A stretch of 64,000 nt of DNA from Yeguia hominis. Its GTDB lineage: Bacteria > Bacillota > Clostridia > Oscillospirales > Acutalibacteraceae. Positions 17,424 to 25,492 of this stretch are shown here, piece by piece. The position numbers and the translations under genes are program-made. The stretch's first letter is position 1. Each line of letters opens with the position of its first letter. The notes beneath the pieces are model-generated. The model was not told the origin of the DNA. It saw nothing but the letters and a program-made list of their open reading frames with translations, and ran no database searches. The stretch spans positions 1-64,000 of the forward strand of contig NZ_JACRSN010000020.1 of the NCBI RefSeq assembly GCF_014384705.1, written 5' to 3'.

Positions 17424-18710
17424 TTAGTCCGCCGACCGGATTCCGATCTCATAATAATGGGCAACCCGATCCTGCATCTGTGGGTATCGTTTTTCTGTCT
17501 CCGCAGAGAACATTGCATCCGAAAGGCAAGCTGTCGCCGCAAGTTCGTGTCCGATCAGCGCCCAGGTCGAGGTGACCAGACGGGAATATTTTTCCGAGAG
17601 CACCAAGTCGTTCTTAAAGGACTGCCGCGGAGAGTTGATATCTTCCCCGCTGACCTCGAAAAGGTTTTCTTTTTCGCAGAGCCGATGCAGACGCTCGATC
17701 TGTTCGAAGGTATTTCGGGTCGGAGAATACGTCACCGCCTTAAATCCGCGGCGGCGCACTTCCGGAATGAGCGCATCCAGGAACGCATCTTCAAAGGTCT
17801 GCGCCTTTTTATCTCCAGTCACGGAATCTGTCACGTCGCCGAGATAAGCGTAAGCGGCAATTGCGCCGGTTTTCTTCGCAAGCGCGGTAAACGCGTCGAT
17901 CGTGGCGCATTCCTCGGTTGCGTCCACGTAAAACTGCTCCACGAAATTCGCCTTGAGCACGCCGAGCAGATCATAGGCGTAAAATGGATTTTCCGCATCC
18001 GAAAGCAGCACGTGATTCTTTCCGGAAGGAATGATTCCGAAGTGCTCCTGCAAAAAGGCAAGCAGCGCTTCTCCCTTACCCGCTTTCTCAATCAGCTTTC
18101 CGCTGAGCGCATACAGCAGATGCCGCTCTGTCACCGTGCCGCCGTTCTTCGCTTCCGAAAGCGGAAGAATATCGCGGTCAAAATCCAGCACGATGCCCGT
18201 TCCCGCCAAAAGGCGGTTGAGATTATCGGTCATTTTACGGTTTCTTACGTTGCGCTTTTCACGCAGCGGCGCCATAAAAGCCTCGACCTCGTGCAGATTC
18301 TGATGCGGGATTCCATGCAGCCCGACATACGCCACTGTACACTGATCCGGATTATTCAGCCGGCGTCCGCGAAACGGCGTATCGGCAAAGCTGATCCGGC
18401 ATTCGAGTGCAACTGTCGTCGCAATTCCGACAATTTTTCCCGCTTCGATAAATTCCTCTGCGCCCGCAACAGAGTCGTGATCCATAATTCCCGCTGTAAC
18501 CAGGCCGTTCATCCACGCCGTGTAGACCGCCTTTGTCGGAGAATAGGGCGAAAAGGAGTACGTTGTATGGATATGGTTGTTGACATAGTTTCCCTCTGCC
18601 GGCGGCGGAAGCATTCCGCTGTCATGCAAAGCTTTCAGCTTTCGAAGCGCTGCAAGGCGCTCCTCCGGTGTTTTGGCGTTCAGCGCCGAAAGCAACGAAT
18701 CGTATTCCAT
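17424..18710 (-). CDS. PHP-domain protein in sugar operon, function unknown
   Basis: 428 residues with a PHP (polymerase and histidinol phosphatase) metal site. NNHIHTTYSFSPYSP gives the HxH pair near residue 45, MDHDSVAGAEEF follows, and later His and Asp ligands are present (GHELAATACLSD near the C terminus). PHP proteins are usually phosphoesterases. The protein has no polymerase or HisJ features. Its tight location between the aldolase (15 bases) and rhamnulokinase suggests a phosphatase or hydrolase acting on a pathway intermediate or a dead-end sugar phosphate. GGAGGG lies 10 bases before the ATG. Confidence 0.8.
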   Translation of the reverse strand: MEYDSLLSALNAKTPEERLAALRKLKALHDSGMLPPPAEGNYVNNHIHTTYSFSPYSPTKAVYTAWMNGLVTAGIMDHDSVAGAEEFIEAGKIVGIATTVALECRISFADTPFRGRRLNNPDQCTVAYVGLHGIPHQNLHEVEAFMAPLREKRNVRNRKMTDNLNRLLAGTGIVLDFDRDILPLSEAKNGGTVTERHLLYALSGKLIEKAGKGEALLAFLQEHFGIIPSGKNHVLLSDAENPFYAYDLLGVLKANFVEQFYVDATEECATIDAFTALAKKTGAIAAYAYLGDVTDSVTGDKKAQTFEDAFLDALIPEVRRRGFKAVTYSPTRNTFEQIERLHRLCEKENLFEVSGEDINSPRQSFKNDLVLSEKYSRLVTSTWALIGHELAATACLSDAMFSAETEKRYPQMQDRVAHYYEIGIRSAD

Positions 18711-18725
18711 CTCTTGCAGCCCTCC

Positions 18726-20699
18726 TCAGTTGAGCATTGCCTGGCCGCCTGTTACAGGTACTGCCTGGCCGGTCTCATATTCCTGCTCCACAATATAGAA
18801 GATTGCCCGTGCGACATCCGGCACCCGGCACCCTCTGCGAAGCGGTGTTTTGGACTCATAATACGTTTTGACCTCCTCGATGCTTTTCGCACCCGGTACC
18901 TTGCCCGTCTCAAAATACTGCCGGAAAAGCCCCTTCTCCGGATCCGACCACAGCGGACCGTCATAGAAGTTGCCCGGGCAGACCGCATTCACCTTGATAT
19001 TCTGCGGAGCAAGTTCATAGGCAAAACTCTGCGTCAGGCCGACACCGCCAAATTTGCTGCCCGCATAAGCAAAGTTCTTGCTGCTGCCCTGCAAGCCGGA
19101 TTTCGAATTGATTTCGATAATGTCCATAAAATAATCCGGTGCAAAGCGGTGCTGGATTTTCATCACGGCACTCGCATATTTTGCACAGAGGAAATATGCG
19201 GTATAGTTGATCGAGGTGACCAATTCAAATACTTTCTTGGTCATCGTCTCAAGGTCGCCTGCCCGGACAATTCCCGCGCAGCTGACAAACACGTCCAGTC
19301 CGCCATAAGTCAGAACTGTTTTTTCCACCATGGCCTTGACGGAATCTTCTTCTGCAACATTGGCAGCGGCGGCAATTGCATGGCCGGCGCCATTCTTCGC
19401 ACAAAGCGCCTCGGCACAGGCCTCTGCGCCCGCAGCATTCAGATCCGCGACCACCAGATAGGCGCCCTGATCGGCCATCGCCTGCGCAATGCCTTCTCCA
19501 AAGCCCTGCGCGCCGCCTGTAACAACAGCAATTTTTCCCTGCAGACGTTTTGCAGATACTGCAGAAGCGCTTACCTTGCTGCGATAGCTCTCCACTTCCC
19601 AATGCACAATAAAGTCAACAAATTCCGGAAGCATCGGATGCGCGCCGCCGAAGCTTTCGCTGTAAACTGCAACCTTCATGGCATCCCGCAGCAACGCCTT
19701 CGTGATCCGAACCGCCTTGGGATCTGCACCGCATACAAAGAACCCGAGTCCTTCCACCGCAACTACGCGCGGCGCATATCCGTTTTTCGTCTCATATGCC
19801 GTCCACGCAGCCTTTAGCGTTTCATACTGTGCTTCCAGTTCTTCTTCTTTCTTTACAAAAAGCGGATACGCCTTGCAATAGACGATATGATCCGGAGAAA
19901 ACGGCTGTTCCAGCGGACGGAACGCCTCTTTGGACGCTGCGAAAGCCGCAGCGGTCTCATTGCACACAAATTCCGCAATTGCCTGCCCGTTCGGAGAAGC
20001 CAGCATCCGGATTGCCGGTGCAAGCGCGACCGCCCGTTCGGTACAAAACGCTGCCGGCGCAAAGGAAGGCGTCTTCTGCACGCGTGCCTTCAGAGCATCC
20101 ATTATGCTTTGGCTGAGTGCATCGATTTCTTCCACGCTGTCCGCCGCATAGAAAATTCCGTGATTCTGCAGAATCAGGATCTGTGCGCTGCGGCCGGTTT
20201 TGGCTTTCTGCGCTTCCAAAGCATCCTTGCAATATTTCGCGAGGCTATACCCGGGCTTTACAAAATCGACCCAGACAATTTTGTCGCCGAACAGTTCCTC
20301 GGCAATTTTTTTGCCGTCCATGCCGCAGGTCAAACCATTGACCAGCGCCGGATGGACATGTAAAACGAAACGATAGGGGAATAAATTGTGCAGCGGCGTT
20401 TCCACGCTGGGACGCTTTGCCCCGGGCACACGCACCGCCGCCATCATTTTTTCCAGAGCAAGTGCTTCCCGCGCCTCATCTTCCTGCGGATACTGCGCAT
20501 TGAGCATCTCTGTCAGCAATTCACGGTTCATCGCGACAAAATCTTCCGGACGGATTTCCGCCAAAGACACACCGGAAGGCTTGATATAAAGGGTATCCTC
20601 ATCCTTATAGGACGTATTGCCGCCGCCGGCAAGGACATAGTCTGCGTCTGCGCCATATCGGTTTGACATGGCTGCCAATTGTTTCAGTCCATTTTCCAT
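18726..20699 (-). CDS. bifunctional class II aldolase / short-chain dehydrogenase (rhamnulose-1-phosphate aldolase / lactaldehyde dehydrogenase type)
   Basis: 657-residue fusion. The N-terminal half is a class II aldolase with GGGNTSYKDEDT near residue 27 and the zinc-binding HVHPALVNG around residue 120. The C-terminal half, from about 385, is an SDR with the cofactor motif VVTGGAQGFGEGIA and the catalytic Tyr/Lys in YAGSKFG. The same architecture occurs in RhaEW/YuxG-type proteins, which cleave rhamnulose-1-phosphate to DHAP and L-lactaldehyde and oxidise the aldehyde to lactate. First gene of the operon. The ATG at 20699 is preferred, since AAGGA would abut the alternative ATG at 20711. 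Confidence 0.9.
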   Translation of the reverse strand: MENGLKQLAAMSNRYGADADYVLAGGGNTSYKDEDTLYIKPSGVSLAEIRPEDFVAMNRELLTEMLNAQYPQEDEAREALALEKMMAAVRVPGAKRPSVETPLHNLFPYRFVLHVHPALVNGLTCGMDGKKIAEELFGDKIVWVDFVKPGYSLAKYCKDALEAQKAKTGRSAQILILQNHGIFYAADSVEEIDALSQSIMDALKARVQKTPSFAPAAFCTERAVALAPAIRMLASPNGQAIAEFVCNETAAAFAASKEAFRPLEQPFSPDHIVYCKAYPLFVKKEEELEAQYETLKAAWTAYETKNGYAPRVVAVEGLGFFVCGADPKAVRITKALLRDAMKVAVYSESFGGAHPMLPEFVDFIVHWEVESYRSKVSASAVSAKRLQGKIAVVTGGAQGFGEGIAQAMADQGAYLVVADLNAAGAEACAEALCAKNGAGHAIAAAANVAEEDSVKAMVEKTVLTYGGLDVFVSCAGIVRAGDLETMTKKVFELVTSINYTAYFLCAKYASAVMKIQHRFAPDYFMDIIEINSKSGLQGSSKNFAYAGSKFGGVGLTQSFAYELAPQNIKVNAVCPGNFYDGPLWSDPEKGLFRQYFETGKVPGAKSIEEVKTYYESKTPLRRGCRVPDVARAIFYIVEQEYETGQAVPVTGGQAMLN

Positions 20700-20725
20700 G
20701 CTGATTTCCATCCTTCTTCTGATTT

Positions 20726-20759
20726 AAAATTCACATTTTCACATCAAAATGTGAATTTT
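20726..20759. promoter_or_regulatory. 14-bp perfect inverted repeat, likely operator
   Basis: AAAATTCACATTTT (20726-20739) and its exact complement AAAATGTGAATTTT (20746-20759) flank CACATC. It lies in the 5' leader of the deoxysugar operon, between promoter and first gene. It is too AT-rich for a terminator, has no T-tail, and suits a dimeric repressor such as the operon's DeoR protein. Confidence 0.75.
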
Positions 20760-20777
20760 TGATTATTTTTACACCAC

Positions 20778-20813
20778 AATGTTAATAATATATATATCGT
20801 AACATTTTGTCAA
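20778..20813 (-). promoter_or_regulatory. promoter of the deoxysugar operon with embedded inverted repeat
   Basis: On the minus strand, TTGACA (20808-20813) and TATTAT (20785-20790) are separated by exactly 17 bases. A second inverted repeat, AATGTTA (20778-20784) and TAACATT (20800-20806), brackets the -10 region. A repressor bound there would cover the promoter. The start of transcription should be near 20778. Confidence 0.85.
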
Positions 20814-20974
20814 GGAAAATCGGCCTTCTTTTCCCATAAAATATTCATTTCTAGAAGACATCTGGCTTTTGCACCGACACTTTCGATTTTCCGCCTGTCT
20901 CCTCGCCTTTTCTGACAAAAAGGCGATTTGAAACAACACCCTTTTGTTCAGCTGTACAAACCCAAAACTTATTC

Positions 20975-21003
20975 TTTACAATCTATTTTGGATGTGCTAG
21001 AAT
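20975..21003 (+). promoter_or_regulatory. promoter of the aromatic amino acid operon
   Basis: TTTACA (20975-20980), a 17-base spacer, then TAGAAT (20998-21003). Transcription would start near 21010, about 30 bases before the leader peptide ATG. Confidence 0.8.
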
Positions 21004-21039
21004 GAAGAAAATTTGAAGTGACGGATGGAGTTTTTTCTC

Positions 21040-21159
21040 ATGAAAAACCGTTTGTTTACAGCTGCATATGTGTTTTATTTTCGCTTTGCCTTTTACTTTA
21101 TGGGCAAGGCTTATTTGGGTTTCGCTGCAAACAAAGCGCTTTCCGTGGGAACCTGCTGA
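21040..21159 (+). CDS. Phe/Tyr-rich leader peptide of the aro operon
   Basis: 39 codons from ATG 21040 to TGA 21157-21159. There are 7 Phe and 4 Tyr in 39 residues; residues 10-20 read YVFYFRFAFYF, 8 of 11 aromatic. No Trp codon occurs. A GGAG site lies 9 bases before the ATG. It sits between a consensus promoter and an intrinsic terminator ahead of aroF, so it has the layout of pheL-type leader peptides. In those, ribosome stalling on scarce Phe- or Tyr-tRNA prevents terminator formation. The operon makes Phe and Tyr precursors and has no trp genes, matching the codon bias. Confidence 0.88.
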   Translation: MKNRLFTAAYVFYFRFAFYFMGKAYLGFAANKALSVGTC

Positions 21160-21185
21160 AAAACAGGAACACACCAGAAAAAACC

Positions 21186-21217
21186 GCTCCGCAGTGAAAT
21201 CACTGCGGAGCTTTTTT
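21186..21217 (+). terminator. attenuator terminator of the aro operon
   Basis: GCTCCGCAGTG (21186-21196) pairs perfectly with CACTGCGGAGC (21201-21211) around AAAT, followed by six T. It lies 27 bases after the leader stop codon and 67 bases before aroF. I could not settle by eye which upstream segment forms the antiterminator. Confidence 0.92.
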
Positions 21218-21283
21218 ATTGTCGCTTATCCCCATTCGTGCGCAGCAGAAACCAATCCAGATTTTAAACAGGAGGAGTGCACC

Positions 21284-22291
21284 ATGATCGTATTATTAAA
21301 GGAAAACCCGAATGCTTCCCAGCTGGAAAACTTAATGAACTGGCTGAAAAGCTTTGACATCGAAGTACACGTCAGCAAAGGAATCCATCAAACCATTCTC
21401 GGCCTGATCGGCGACACCTCTCTGCTGGATATTGATCTGCTCAAAGCGCTCGATATTGTAGAGGATGTCAAGCGGATTCAGGAGCCCTATAAAAATGCGA
21501 ACCGAAAATTCCATCCACAGGACACCATTGTCGACGTCCACGGGGTCAAAATTGGAGGCGGCAATTTTCAGATCATCGCCGGCCCCTGTTCGGTAGAATC
21601 TGAAGCACAGATCTGCGGCATTGCCAAAAGCGTCAAAGCCTCCGGCGCAACTTTGCTGCGCGGCGGCGCGTTCAAACCGCGCACCTCGCCATACGCGTTC
21701 CAGGGCCTTCGGGACGAAGGCATTTCCCTGCTTTTGGAAGCGAAAAAAGAGACCGGTCTCCCCATTGTCACCGAAATCATGGATCTTTCCCAGCTTCACC
21801 TGTTTGAAGACGTCGACGTCATTCAGGTCGGTGCCAGAAACATGCAAAATTTCGAGCTGCTGAAAGAACTCGGTCATATCAAAAAACCGATCCTTTTAAA
21901 AAGAGGTCTCTCGAGCACCCTGCAGGAACTTTTGATGAGTGCAGAATACATTATGGCGGGCGGAAACCCCAACGTCATTCTCTGCGAACGCGGAATCCGC
22001 ACATTCGAAACTGCTACCAGAAACACCCTGGACATCTCGGCAATTCCGGTACTGAAAAGTCTTTCCCATCTTCCGGTTATTGTCGATCCGAGCCACAGTA
22101 CCGGCATTTCCCGGTTCGTCCCGCCAATGGCAGTTGCTTCGGCCGCCGCAGGCGCTGACGGCCTGATCATCGAAGTGCATAACGATCCGCAGCACGCACT
22201 TTGCGATGGCGCACAATCCCTGACGCCGCAGCAGTTCGACGATGTCGTCAAGGCGGTTCATGCGGTTCTTCCATACGCCTATCACCGGTAA
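21284..22291 (+). CDS. aroF: 3-deoxy-7-phosphoheptulonate (DAHP) synthase
   Basis: First step of the shikimate pathway: phosphoenolpyruvate plus erythrose-4-phosphate. 335 residues of the type I-beta (Bacillus/Thermotoga-like) form. The N-terminal 70 residues, starting MIVLLKENPN, form a ferredoxin-like regulatory domain that in homologues binds Tyr/Phe. The barrel has IIAGPCSVESEAQ, GAFKPRTSPYAFQG and IVDPSHSTG. The start is fixed by AGGAGG 8 bases upstream. It is the first enzyme gene after the attenuator, so allosteric and transcriptional feedback probably both act here. Confidence 0.96.
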   Translation: MIVLLKENPNASQLENLMNWLKSFDIEVHVSKGIHQTILGLIGDTSLLDIDLLKALDIVEDVKRIQEPYKNANRKFHPQDTIVDVHGVKIGGGNFQIIAGPCSVESEAQICGIAKSVKASGATLLRGGAFKPRTSPYAFQGLRDEGISLLLEAKKETGLPIVTEIMDLSQLHLFEDVDVIQVGARNMQNFELLKELGHIKKPILLKRGLSSTLQELLMSAEYIMAGGNPNVILCERGIRTFETATRNTLDISAIPVLKSLSHLPVIVDPSHSTGISRFVPPMAVASAAAGADGLIIEVHNDPQHALCDGAQSLTPQQFDDVVKAVHAVLPYAYHR

Positions 22292-22364
22292 TTGGATTTT
22301 GGATGTTTCTTCAAATCGTTTCTACGCAATTTAATTTAACGTACGATAGAAAGGAAGGCTTTTC

Positions 22365-23213
22365 ATGGAAATCGGAATTGTCGGGCTGGGCCTGATCGGC
22401 GGATCTCTCGCAAAAACCGTTCAAATGCATACGGAGCACACCGTGTATGGTCGGGATCTCCGTCAGCCGGTCGTTTTAAAGGCCAAACTCATAGATGCAA
22501 TTGATGGCGAACTGACAGATTCGCGTATAGAAACCTGTGATCTTCTGATTCTTGCGCTCTACCCGGACGATACCGTCGCATTCCTGCGCGAAAACGCAGA
22601 CCGCATCCGCCCCGGAACCATCGTCGTGGATTGCTGCGGCATTAAGCGCCCGGTCTGCAACGCCGCTTTCCCGCTTGCAAGCGCGCACGGTTTCACCTTT
22701 GTCGGCGGTCATCCGATGGCCGGAATTGAGCATTCCGGATTTGATTTTGCAAAAGGGACGCTCTTTGAAGGCGCATCCATGATTTTGGTTCCGGATCCGC
22801 TTGTGGATATCGCCGTTTTGGAACAGCTCAAAACTTTCTTTCTCTCCATCGGGTTTGGCTCCATCAAACTTTCCACACCGGAAGAGCACGATCACATTAT
22901 CGCCTACACCTCTCAGCTCGCCCATGTTCTCTCCAGCGCCTATGTCAAAAGTCCTTCCGCGCTGGCGCACGTCGGATTTTCCGCCGGAAGCTTTAAGGAT
23001 ATGACTCGCGTCGCAACGCTGAACGAGACCATGTGGACAGAACTGTTTTTGGAAAACAGGGACTATCTCGCAGAGGAAGTAGCCGGGCTGATTGAACGCC
23101 TGCAAAGCTATCTCGACGCAATTTCCGCAGAAGACGCCCCGGCGCTTCAGGCTCTCCTGCGCGAAGGCAGGGAACGCAAGGCCGTTTTGAACCAAAAGGA
23201 GCTTGCCTTATGA
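22365..23213 (+). CDS. tyrA: prephenate dehydrogenase
   Basis: NAD-dependent conversion of prephenate to 4-hydroxyphenylpyruvate, the Tyr branch. 282 residues: Rossmann motif GIVGLGLIGGSLAKT at the N terminus, GGHPMAGIEHSG near residue 125 and the helical C-terminal dimerisation part. There is no ACT or chorismate mutase domain, so feedback is unlikely to be intrinsic. AAAGGAAGG precedes the ATG. Its stop overlaps the aroB start by 4 bases (ATGA). Confidence 0.94.
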   Translation: MEIGIVGLGLIGGSLAKTVQMHTEHTVYGRDLRQPVVLKAKLIDAIDGELTDSRIETCDLLILALYPDDTVAFLRENADRIRPGTIVVDCCGIKRPVCNAAFPLASAHGFTFVGGHPMAGIEHSGFDFAKGTLFEGASMILVPDPLVDIAVLEQLKTFFLSIGFGSIKLSTPEEHDHIIAYTSQLAHVLSSAYVKSPSALAHVGFSAGSFKDMTRVATLNETMWTELFLENRDYLAEEVAGLIERLQSYLDAISAEDAPALQALLREGRERKAVLNQKELAL

Positions 23214-24274
23214 CGCGCGTCACGGTGGGAACCGGAAAATCTTATGACGTCCTCATCGGACGCGGCCTGCTCCAGGACACCGGCAAATTCATCCGCACAG
23301 CGGTCAATCGATGCACTGCCGCCGTGATTACCGATGACCGCGTCGACACACTGTACGGAGACTGCGTGTGCGACTCGCTCAAAAGCGCCGGCTTCCGGGT
23401 GCTCCGATATGTTTTTCCGCATGGAGAGGCCTCCAAAAGCCTTTCGACCTATGCCGACATTCTTGCGTTTCTCGCACAGAATCAGGTTACGCGGTCTGAT
23501 ATTCTCATCGCGCTCGGCGGCGGTGTCACCGGCGATCTCACAGGCTTCTGTGCGGCAAGCTATTTGCGCGGAATTCGGTTTGTGCAGATTCCGACAACCT
23601 TTTTGGCAGCGGTAGACTCTTCTGTCGGCGGAAAGACCGGCGTCAACCTAGAGGCTGGGAAAAATCTCGTCGGCGCCTTCTGGCAACCGTCGCTGGTTCT
23701 TTGTGACTGCGACACCTTTGCAACACTCTCACCGGAAATTTTTGCAGACGGCGCGGCGGAAACCATTAAATACGGCGTCATTGCCGACCGGAACTTATTT
23801 GCTTCCCTGCAGGAAGACGGGTTCACTTCGAAATTGACCGACACCGTAACGCGCTGCGTACAGATCAAAAGCCAGATTGTCTCCCGTGATGAGTTCGACA
23901 CCGGCGAGCGGCAGCTGCTCAATTTCGGTCACACCGTCGGGCATGCGATTGAAAAGCAAAGTCAGTTTTCGATTTCCCACGGCCATGCGGTCGCGATCGG
24001 AATGACGGTCGTCAGCCGTGCAGCGGAAGCACAAGGATTGTGCGCCGGATGCGCTGCGCCGCTGGAAGCTCTGCTAAAACAGAGCGGGCTGCCCACCGTT
24101 TCGCCTTATGGGCTTTCGTGCCTGTTGTCCGGTATGGCTTCGGACAAAAAACGTTCAGGCAATACGATCCAGCTTGTCGTGCCCGCTGAACTTGGGCGGT
24201 GCGTTTTGCGTCCGATGCCGCTCGAACAGCTGCGGGATTTTTTATCCGACGGATTTCTTGAAAAAGGAGGCTAA
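23210..24274 (+). CDS. aroB: 3-dehydroquinate synthase
   Basis: Cyclises DAHP to 3-dehydroquinate using NAD+ and a divalent metal. 354 residues. The NAD/substrate region has IALGGGVTGDLTGF and AAVDSSVGGKTGVN, and metal-ligand His residues are in NFGHTVGHAIE and SHGHAVAIGM. Translationally coupled to tyrA by a 4-base overlap; aroA begins 4 bases after its stop. Confidence 0.97.
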   Translation: MTRVTVGTGKSYDVLIGRGLLQDTGKFIRTAVNRCTAAVITDDRVDTLYGDCVCDSLKSAGFRVLRYVFPHGEASKSLSTYADILAFLAQNQVTRSDILIALGGGVTGDLTGFCAASYLRGIRFVQIPTTFLAAVDSSVGGKTGVNLEAGKNLVGAFWQPSLVLCDCDTFATLSPEIFADGAAETIKYGVIADRNLFASLQEDGFTSKLTDTVTRCVQIKSQIVSRDEFDTGERQLLNFGHTVGHAIEKQSQFSISHGHAVAIGMTVVSRAAEAQGLCAGCAAPLEALLKQSGLPTVSPYGLSCLLSGMASDKKRSGNTIQLVVPAELGRCVLRPMPLEQLRDFLSDGFLEKGG

Positions 24275-24277
24275 CCG

Positions 24278-25492
24278 ATGGATCTCGAAATTTCTCCCTC
24301 CACGTTATGCGGATCGATTCCGGCACAGCCTTCGAAATCCGCTGCACACCGCGCACTGATCTGTGCCGCGCTGGCAGACCGCCCCACGGAGATCCAAATC
24401 CGCACCCTTTCAGCGGATATCCGGGCAACACTCGCCTGTCTGACAGCGCTCGGCGCGGCCTTTTCGCCGGCCGTGCAGGGAATCCGCGTACTGCCAATTT
24501 CCAAACCCGCCGCCTCTGCCGTTCTGGACTGCGGAGAGAGCGGATCGACCTTGCGGTTTCTGCTGCCGGTAGCTGCCGTATTGTGTCCGGAAAGCAAATT
24601 TCTCGGGCATGGGCGCCTGCCAAACCGGCCGCTTACACCGCTGACCACGCAGATGCAGGCGCACGGATGCGTCTTTTCGCAGCAGGCGCTTCCGTTTACG
24701 GTATACGGTCCGCTTTCACCCGGCATTTTTTCACTTCCCGGGAACATCAGCTCTCAATACCTTTCCGGTCTGCTCTTCGCGTTACCGCTTTTGTCGGAGG
24801 ACAGTGAGATTCAGCTCACGGCAAGGCTGGAATCGTCGGCTTATGTGGACATGACGCTGCAAACACTTCGCCGGTTTGGCGTAGACGTTTCGGTATCCGA
24901 AACCGGATACCGCATCTCCGGCGCATCTTCATACCGCTCTCCGGGCAACCTTTCTATAGAAGGCGATTGGTCAAATGCGGCCTTTTTCCTGACTGCCGCC
25001 CTGTTTGGGCATTCTGTTTCCGTCACCGGTCTATCTCCCAATTCGGCGCAGGGCGATCGCGCCATTGTGCCGCTTCTTGCGCAGTTCCGAAGCGCTGCTG
25101 CACGCCGGGAAATCGATGTTTCCGGCATTCCGGATCTTGTGCCGATTCTCGCGGTCGCAGCCTGCGGAACAAGCGGGACAACCCTTCTTGCCAATGCCGC
25201 CCGGCTGCGTCTGAAGGAAAGCGACCGGTTATCGACCACCACTGCCATGCTGACCGCACTGGGCGCCCCCATTGAAGAGCGGCCCGACGCGCTGGTAATT
25301 CACGGCGGGGCGCCGCTCCACGGTGCGACGGTGGATTCCTTTGGCGATCACCGCATCGCCATGGCCGCTGCAATCGCAGCCCTTTTGTGCAGCAGCGCTG
25401 TCCGGATCCGCAATGCGGAGGCCGTCAACAAATCTTACCCGGATTTTTATCACGATTTTCAGAAATTGGGAGGAATCGTCCATGGCGTCTGA
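24278..25492 (+). CDS. aroA: 3-phosphoshikimate 1-carboxyvinyltransferase (EPSP synthase)
   Basis: Transfers the enolpyruvyl group to shikimate-3-phosphate. 404 residues, slightly shorter than usual. Substrate-binding motifs are QPSKSAAHRALI (catalytic Lys and Arg), CGESGSTLRFLLP near residue 85, and RLKESDRLSTT near residue 310. GGAGG lies a few bases before the ATG, inside the end of aroB. Its 3' end overlaps the aroC start by 11 bases, so the two are coupled. Confidence 0.96.
   Translation: MDLEISPSTLCGSIPAQPSKSAAHRALICAALADRPTEIQIRTLSADIRATLACLTALGAAFSPAVQGIRVLPISKPAASAVLDCGESGSTLRFLLPVAAVLCPESKFLGHGRLPNRPLTPLTTQMQAHGCVFSQQALPFTVYGPLSPGIFSLPGNISSQYLSGLLFALPLLSEDSEIQLTARLESSAYVDMTLQTLRRFGVDVSVSETGYRISGASSYRSPGNLSIEGDWSNAAFFLTAALFGHSVSVTGLSPNSAQGDRAIVPLLAQFRSAAARREIDVSGIPDLVPILAVAACGTSGTTLLANAARLRLKESDRLSTTTAMLTALGAPIEERPDALVIHGGAPLHGATVDSFGDHRIAMAAAIAALLCSSAVRIRNAEAVNKSYPDFYHDFQKLGGIVHGV

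Noticed and set aside
17112..19817. 901-codon plus-strand open frame opposite the aldolase, PHP and rhamnulokinase genes
   Set aside because: It spans three conserved genes on the other strand and has no ribosome site or recognisable domain; it is a codon-bias shadow. The same holds for 4765-6411, 10421-11956, 12374-13813, 13536-15209 and 31170-32591.
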